A DNA stretch of 64,000 bases, taken from the NCBI RefSeq assembly GCF_900103975.1, contig NZ_FNIR01000010.1, positions 1-64,000 of the forward strand, written 5' to 3'. A program made the translations under genes and the position numbers. This document shows, one piece after another, positions 60,301 through 64,000 of the stretch. Origin of the DNA: Klenkia soli (GTDB lineage: Bacteria; Actinomycetota; Actinomycetes; Mycobacteriales; Geodermatophilaceae). The notes under the pieces were generated by a model, which saw only the letters and a program-made list of their open reading frames with translations, made no database searches and was not told the origin of the DNA. The stretch's first letter is position 1. Every line of letters starts with the position of its first letter.

Positions 60301-62516
60301 GCAAGTACGCCCAGCGCTACCGTCAGGCTGCCCGGGAGGCGATGACCGCCGCGCAGTCGGCAGTTCCGGCCTGGGTCATGCCCCTGCAGGAGGTGCTCGC
60401 CTCGATCCCCCCGCAGCAGGGCGCATTCGACGTCGTCATCGTCGACGAGGCCAGCCAGGTAGGGATCGAGAACCTCTTCCTGCTGTGGCTCGCCCCCCGG
60501 GTCATCGTGGTGGGCGACGACAAGCAGTGCACGCCGTCCGAGGTGAAGCACGGCGCACTGGACAAGGTGTTCAGTCGGCTGGATGTCCTGCTGCCCGACG
60601 TCCCGAACTACCTCCGCTCGACCCTGACGCCGCGATCCTCGGTCTTCTCCACCCTGCGCACCCGCTTCGGCCAGGTCGTGCGGCTCCGGGAGCACTTCCG
60701 GTGCATGCCGGAGATCATCATGTGGTCGTCCCAGATGTTCTACCGGGACGCGCCCCTGATCCCGGTGCGGCAGCACGGCGCTGACCGGCTGACCCCGCTC
60801 CGGACCTCGTTCGTACCGAGCGCCTACACCCAAGGCGCCAACAACACCTTATGCAATGTCGTCGAGGCCGAGGCCGTCGTCGACGCTTTGGTCGGTTGCC
60901 TGGATGACAGCCGGTACGACGGCAAGACCTTCGGGGTCGTCGTCCTGCAGGGCCAGACGCAGGTCAAGATCATCAACGACGCCCTGATGCGGCGTGTGGA
61001 CCAGGAGGAGTGGGAACGTCGCAGGATCCGGGTCGGGACGGCGCCGGACTTCCAAGGCGACGAGCGTGACGTCGTCCTCCTCTCGATGGTGACGGCGCCC
61101 GACCACAAACGTGCGTCCCAGACTGGGATGAATGCTCAGCGGTCGTACAACGTCGCCGCTTCCCGCGCCCGGGACCAGCTCTGGCTCTTCCACTCGGTCA
61201 CGACCGACCAGTTGCGCCCGGACGACCTCCGCAGCCAGCTGCTGACCTACCTGAGCGCGGCCCCGGTCGCCGCCGCGGCCGCCATGCCGCAGGGGGTGAC
61301 CGACGACGAACGGTGCGAGCCGTTCGACAGCCTGTTCGAGCAGCGGGTCTTCCGCCGCATCCAGCAGCGCGGCTACCACGTGACTCCGCAGGTCGAGGTC
61401 AACGGCCGGCGGATCGATCTCGTCGTCACCGGCAGCCAGGGGAAGCTGGCCGTCGAGTGCGACGGGGACGCATGGCACAGCTCGCCGGAGCAGCTCGCCA
61501 ACGACCTCGCACGTGAGCTGGAGCTGAAGCGGTGCGGGTGGGCCTTCTGGCGGATCCGTGAGTCCCGCTACTACCTGGACCCAGACGAAGCCCTCACCGA
61601 CCTGTGGCACACCCTGGACAAGCGGGGCATCGGGCCGGTCGTCATCGAAGGCGCCGGGCGCGGTGGCGACTGGGTGCCTGGTGAACTCTCCGAGGAGGAG
61701 GGTCCGGACGCACTGGAGCCGGAGGACGGGCACTCGTCGACGGAATCAGTCGCCGCCGTGCCACAGCAGCTCCGTCCCACCCCGAGTGTCCAGACACCGG
61801 CGGAGAGCACGGCCGGGCAACAGCTCGAGGTCCCCTTCGCGCAGCCGACGGCGCGTCCTGCGGCGGCTCGCCCCGTCCTCCCGCCTGTCCCACCACCGAT
61901 GTCACGCTCGACATCGCGATCCCGGGCCCAGGGTCCGAGGATCACGACTGCCTCGGGTGCCTCGTCGCCGACCGACGCGTTGCTCCTGGACCTGGCCAAG
62001 GACGGGGCCCTGACCAACGAGATCGTGCGGAGCTTTCTCGACCTGTCGCCGGAAGGAGCGCGGAAGGCCCTGATGGGCCTGGTCGAGCGGGGGCTGCTCG
62101 AGCAGCGCGGCGCCAAGCGCGGAACGCACTACGTGCTGCCGGGTGCAGCGAGCGCCGCACCGGCTGACGCTGAGCAGCCGGAGGTCAGGGGCGCCGAGGG
62201 ACCGGAGCTGGAAGCACGTCTCGAACGACGGTTGCGCGATGACGCGGCTGCCGTGACCAAGAAGTCTGGTTACCGGCCGAGCTACTACCTGCACATGATC
62301 AACCAGGAGGGCGCCCTCGGTGCCGCGAAGCGGTTGCTGGCTGACCCGCGACCGCAGCACGGGATCGAGGTGCTGTGGGAGCACGGCTTGCTGGGCCACA
62401 GCCTTGAGGCAGCGGTGTGCGCTCCGGAGTTCCGCGACCTCTTCACCGGCAACGAGCTGCAGCGTGCACGGCAACGGCTGAAGGACCTGGGCCACGACCT
62501 GAAGGCTGGGAGCTGA
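57309..62516 (+). CDS. Large SF1 helicase with Vsr-like nuclease and winged-helix domains
   Basis: A protein of about 1,735 residues. An amino-terminal region (1-340) has no recognised fold. The UPF1/DNA2-like helicase follows: Walker [19 protein letters not shown] near 366, a long helical insertion, Walker [14 protein letters not shown] near 1039, [22 protein letters not shown] near 1128, and [14 protein letters not shown] near 1276. A Vsr/DUF559-like nuclease lies near 1338-1430 ([34 protein letters not shown]). A winged helix near 1555-1620 and a carboxy domain ([20 protein letters not shown]) complete it. TTG 57309 after GGGGGAGAG is a guess; GTG 57330 and upstream starts are possible. 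DUF6308-like gene follows by one base. Confidence 0.85.
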   Translation: MTSTPAAVRASDPQLKDKVGRLVQFLKDLVTAKAVPVRQVSAHLDHLWLEDLRDLAALDLDAATGDVVVRVPRVVSDPAPALPDALHGLVSVVDRDNSTLERPPLRDVEIDDDVRDAYDSWLEEWQAWAAQDRPRRRLQRTYEQLRSMRLKSTENPESVEIVLAGGLLTLPDSAIRTHLLSHRVVVDVEVETGDVVVSLDPSGTTSLEDGRVLAGLAEFDDGGTSFLRGRITELDVRPSGAESVVFLKEWADRALLAQVQVVEDWSAPPTGRATLAPAPAIVLRSRGAYALQEYYGDIERTLSAEGSLVPLGLAQLVESIEKDERLAWLEATGSTAAAEVTADPLFPLPANEEQAQIIGRLRDDTGVVVEGPPGTGKTHTIANLVSALLARGQRVLVTSEKAQALSVLREKLPEEMQELCVSLTDVQRGGSVELAKSVGQLASEHSSYNPQRTEREVRDLQGKLDQARRHRSSLLESIRRLRESETAQHPEIAPGFGGTLARMAEKVASGTAAFAWMPVPAVGDFPLDVPELMELRQALPADTEARRERRGQSFPSNDVVPSPDVVDRLAQAVARGAEARAREEGPLADALGTLDAGTLAELTRRCRDLAEQLAQIRETTDADWALPLLEVVLRGDDPVLWQHIGGARGLRDQVVALNQQIGFADVRWSGQMLPGAAAVRFGGFARYLGAGGSLKKVFKSDEQKAVEPLLDAATVDGQPVVTAGQAHLVSLHLDCLARLQTFAQTMGLVRVPVDLSLPRPQQVSRASRVWELVEAIDRVRAARDELVTQIRRVPTIPRVDLRTTEALTRFVSIATVFADVETARRSSDELRRLADLVSATVAWDKQPPELRFVIDALVAADAVGYRDGLADLTSARREKEQQARCDELVTRLTAVSPRLVEMLRETATEPMWDTRIEQVEGAWAWARAATYVRQESAPGREAQLDRELAAVEKDTASLTAQLAAAQAWQSCLTRMTASQVTALQAYRDSMANVGKGSGKYAQRYRQAAREAMTAAQSAVPAWVMPLQEVLASIPPQQGAFDVVIVDEASQVGIENLFLLWLAPRVIVVGDDKQCTPSEVKHGALDKVFSRLDVLLPDVPNYLRSTLTPRSSVFSTLRTRFGQVVRLREHFRCMPEIIMWSSQMFYRDAPLIPVRQHGADRLTPLRTSFVPSAYTQGANNTLCNVVEAEAVVDALVGCLDDSRYDGKTFGVVVLQGQTQVKIINDALMRRVDQEEWERRRIRVGTAPDFQGDERDVVLLSMVTAPDHKRASQTGMNAQRSYNVAASRARDQLWLFHSVTTDQLRPDDLRSQLLTYLSAAPVAAAAAMPQGVTDDERCEPFDSLFEQRVFRRIQQRGYHVTPQVEVNGRRIDLVVTGSQGKLAVECDGDAWHSSPEQLANDLARELELKRCGWAFWRIRESRYYLDPDEALTDLWHTLDKRGIGPVVIEGAGRGGDWVPGELSEEEGPDALEPEDGHSSTESVAAVPQQLRPTPSVQTPAESTAGQQLEVPFAQPTARPAAARPVLPPVPPPMSRSTSRSRAQGPRITTASGASSPTDALLLDLAKDGALTNEIVRSFLDLSPEGARKALMGLVERGLLEQRGAKRGTHYVLPGAASAAPADAEQPEVRGAEGPELEARLERRLRDDAAAVTKKSGYRPSYYLHMINQEGALGAAKRLLADPRPQHGIEVLWEHGLLGHSLEAAVCAPEFRDLFTGNELQRARQRLKDLGHDLKAGS

Positions 62517-62517
62517 C

Positions 62518-63243
62518 ATGACGAAGGTGTCGCAGCGTTGGGCAACGCTCCGGGATAGGTACTTCGATGGTCCGGAGCCGGTCGAACTCGTCCGGAAGTA
62601 CATGTCGAGCGACCGCACCGGGCCAGCCTTCACCGGGTCGTTGTTCAACACGTGGGCCGGCGGCGGCATGGTGCACCCGGACGTCGTGACGGCCGACGAC
62701 CTGATCGCGGTGCAGATGATGAGCATGCGGCCGTACAGCAAGACGATCTGGCGCCTCCTAGAAGGTCAGCGGCACGCGATCACCGCCGCCCTCTCGCAGG
62801 TGCCGTTGTCTGCAACGCTCTGGGACGAGGACGACGTGGTTCGTGATCACCTGGCGGCTGCGACCGTCGCGTGGCAGACCATCCGCGACGTCCCCGGCGC
62901 GGGATGGGTGACCGCTGGCAAGGTCATGGCGCGAAAACGACCGGACCTGATCCCCGTCTACGACACCGTGGTGCGCAAAGTGATCGGAGGCGGAGCCTTC
63001 TGGGGTCCGCTGCACGAATGGCTGCGTGCTCCGGCACCGGCGGGCGCCGTCAACAACCGAGCCCTGTTGCAGGACATCCGAGCCCGCGCTGGAGCGGCTC
63101 CGCATCAGCTTCCTGACCTGCGGGTCTTCGACGTCGTGCTGTGGATGCACGGACGGGGCGCCGGCCAGGTTGATGAGACAGGTGAGAAGGACCCTCTCGA
63201 GAACGACGAGGCGAACGGCCTGGTCGGGGGCGGACCGGCGTGA
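62518..63243 (+). CDS. DUF6308-like protein next to the SF1 helicase
   Basis: A 241-residue cytoplasmic protein. The central block TIRDVPGAGWVTAGKVMARK then RPDLIPVYDTVVRKVIGGG looks like a helix-hairpin-helix DNA-binding element followed by a conserved Asp/Tyr patch, matching what I recall of DUF6308. The amino part has YFDGPEPVELVRKYMSSDRT. No catalytic residue can be assigned. ATG 62518 begins one base after the helicase stop, and the EVE-HNH gene follows by ten bases, so all three should be one operon. Confidence 0.7.
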   Translation: MTKVSQRWATLRDRYFDGPEPVELVRKYMSSDRTGPAFTGSLFNTWAGGGMVHPDVVTADDLIAVQMMSMRPYSKTIWRLLEGQRHAITAALSQVPLSATLWDEDDVVRDHLAAATVAWQTIRDVPGAGWVTAGKVMARKRPDLIPVYDTVVRKVIGGGAFWGPLHEWLRAPAPAGAVNNRALLQDIRARAGAAPHQLPDLRVFDVVLWMHGRGAGQVDETGEKDPLENDEANGLVGGGPA

Positions 63244-63253
63244 GGAGACCAGA

Positions 63254-64000
63254 ATGAGGGCGGTCCATCTCGTCAACTACAACCCCGCCAATTGGGAATG
63301 GCCGAACTACGACCAGCTCGTCGCACGCACGCAAGCTGGGGGCATTGTCGAGGAACCTTGGAGCGTCGGGCAACGGCGGAACGGCATCTCACCCGGCGAT
63401 GACGTCTTCCTGCTCCGACAGGGTCGAGGCCCTCGTGGCCTACTGGGCCGCGGGACCGTGAGAAGCAGCCCTTCGCGCGATCGGCACTGGGATGGCTCCG
63501 ATGCGACCGCGATGTTCATCGACATCACCTGGTCCGAGCTGCTCCCCCAAGACGAGCCCATCGAGGTGGACGAGCTCGAGGCGGCCGTCCCGGGTTTCCG
63601 GTGGCGTCAGGTGTACAGCTCGGGCCGAACTGTCAAGCCACCGTCGGACCTGGCTCTGCTGGCGCTCTGGGAGGCACGGGGGACAAGCGCGTTCACGTCC
63701 TCGGCCACGTACATGGAGGGCTTGCCGGTCTCGTCGACGACGATGCGCTACGAGCGCAGCCGTGCTGCTCGAGACCGCTGCATCGCACTTCACGGTCACA
63801 CCTGCTCCATCTGTGCCTTCGAATTCGCCACGACCTACGGCGCGCTCGGTGAGGGCTACGTGCACGTCCATCACGTGGTCCCCCTGTCCGCACGAGGGCA
63901 GCAGGACACCGTCGACCCGGCGAACGACCTGGTACCCGTGTGCGCCAACTGCCACGTCATGCTCCATCGCTCACGGTCAGCAACTGACCCAAGCCGCATC
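63254..64000 (+). CDS. EVE-HNH modification-dependent endonuclease, carboxy end cut by window
   Basis: The first 249 residues are visible. Residues 1-130 resemble an EVE/PUA-like domain: HLVNYNPANWEWPNYDQLVA, EEPWSVGQRRNGISPGDDVF and LLGRGTVRSSPSRD. The HNH nuclease follows at about 185-245: CIALHGHTCSICAFEF, VHVHHVVPLSARGQQDTVDP and NDLVPVCANCHVMLHR, with four Cys for zinc. EVE domains read modified cytosines, and EVE-HNH proteins are type IV-like restriction enzymes that cut modified phage DNA. GAGGAGACCAGA precedes ATG 63254. The end of the gene is outside the window. Confidence 0.85.
   Translation, partial: MRAVHLVNYNPANWEWPNYDQLVARTQAGGIVEEPWSVGQRRNGISPGDDVFLLRQGRGPRGLLGRGTVRSSPSRDRHWDGSDATAMFIDITWSELLPQDEPIEVDELEAAVPGFRWRQVYSSGRTVKPPSDLALLALWEARGTSAFTSSATYMEGLPVSSTTMRYERSRAARDRCIALHGHTCSICAFEFATTYGALGEGYVHVHHVVPLSARGQQDTVDPANDLVPVCANCHVMLHRSRSATDPSRI

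Noticed and set aside
1-64000. CRISPR arrays, tRNA or rRNA genes
   Set aside because: No regularly spaced repeats and no cloverleaf-like or ribosomal RNA segments were noticed by eye. A covariance-model scan would be decisive.

Overview
The window is very GC-rich actinobacterial DNA. Gene content points to the family Geodermatophilaceae (Blastococcus, Geodermatophilus, Modestobacter): a CtaD start, a DUF222/13E12 HNH gene behind a LexA-type box, ECF42/DGPF, a class F sortase, and a probable UAG-coded selenoprotein. This assignment is inference. No rRNA, tRNA or CRISPR array was seen.

Layout. 1-1157: start of cytochrome c oxidase subunit I (minus) and two overlapping DUF202 membrane genes. 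1189-9453: a same-strand run for acyl-CoA type metabolism (ThDP enzyme, P450, two overlapping acyl-CoA dehydrogenases, a GH13 glycosidase, an acyl-CoA ligase, a VOC protein). 9632-16815: SOS-type HNH gene, two hot-dog thioesterases, a secreted DUF1524 nuclease, two matrixin-like metalloproteases and a NUDIX-like protein. 16817-22352: a MukBEF/Wadjet-type condensin operon (JetA, JetB, JetC) with no JetD nuclease here. 22446-26859: two tandem GGDEF-EAL proteins. 26926-29070: lipoprotein, class F sortase and an Excalibur surface protein. 29203-35030: FAD monooxygenase with a divergent MarR gene, the selenoprotein candidate, an old yellow enzyme, and a DGPF protein with its ECF42 sigma factor. 35368-40040: GIY-YIG gene, AbiE toxin-antitoxin pair, a MerR-controlled membrane gene and an aldo/keto reductase.

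From about 40040 the sequence turns less GC-rich and becomes a defence island. A broken oxidase gene marks the left edge. Five closely packed plus-strand genes follow (41211-52005): SNF2-type helicase, DUF4391, type III Mod, type III Res and a GmrSD-like DUF262/DUF1524 protein. Then come an IS3-family element and a decayed helicase remnant. Right of that lies a minus-strand helicase fused in frame to a primary-type sigma factor. Divergent from it is a second cluster: a 1,735-residue SF1 helicase with a Vsr-like nuclease domain, a DUF6308-like protein, and an EVE-HNH modification-dependent nuclease that runs off the window.

The two strongest observations are these. (1) The minus-strand thioredoxin-like gene at 30882-31976 has an in-frame UAG in its redox motif (WAPW-UAG-GC). 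A hairpin with a GGGU-containing loop follows at SECIS distance, which fits UAG-coded selenocysteine as reported for Geodermatophilus and Blastococcus. (2) The helicase-sigma fusion (54099-57065) faces the large nuclease-helicase operon and may be part of an undescribed defence module.
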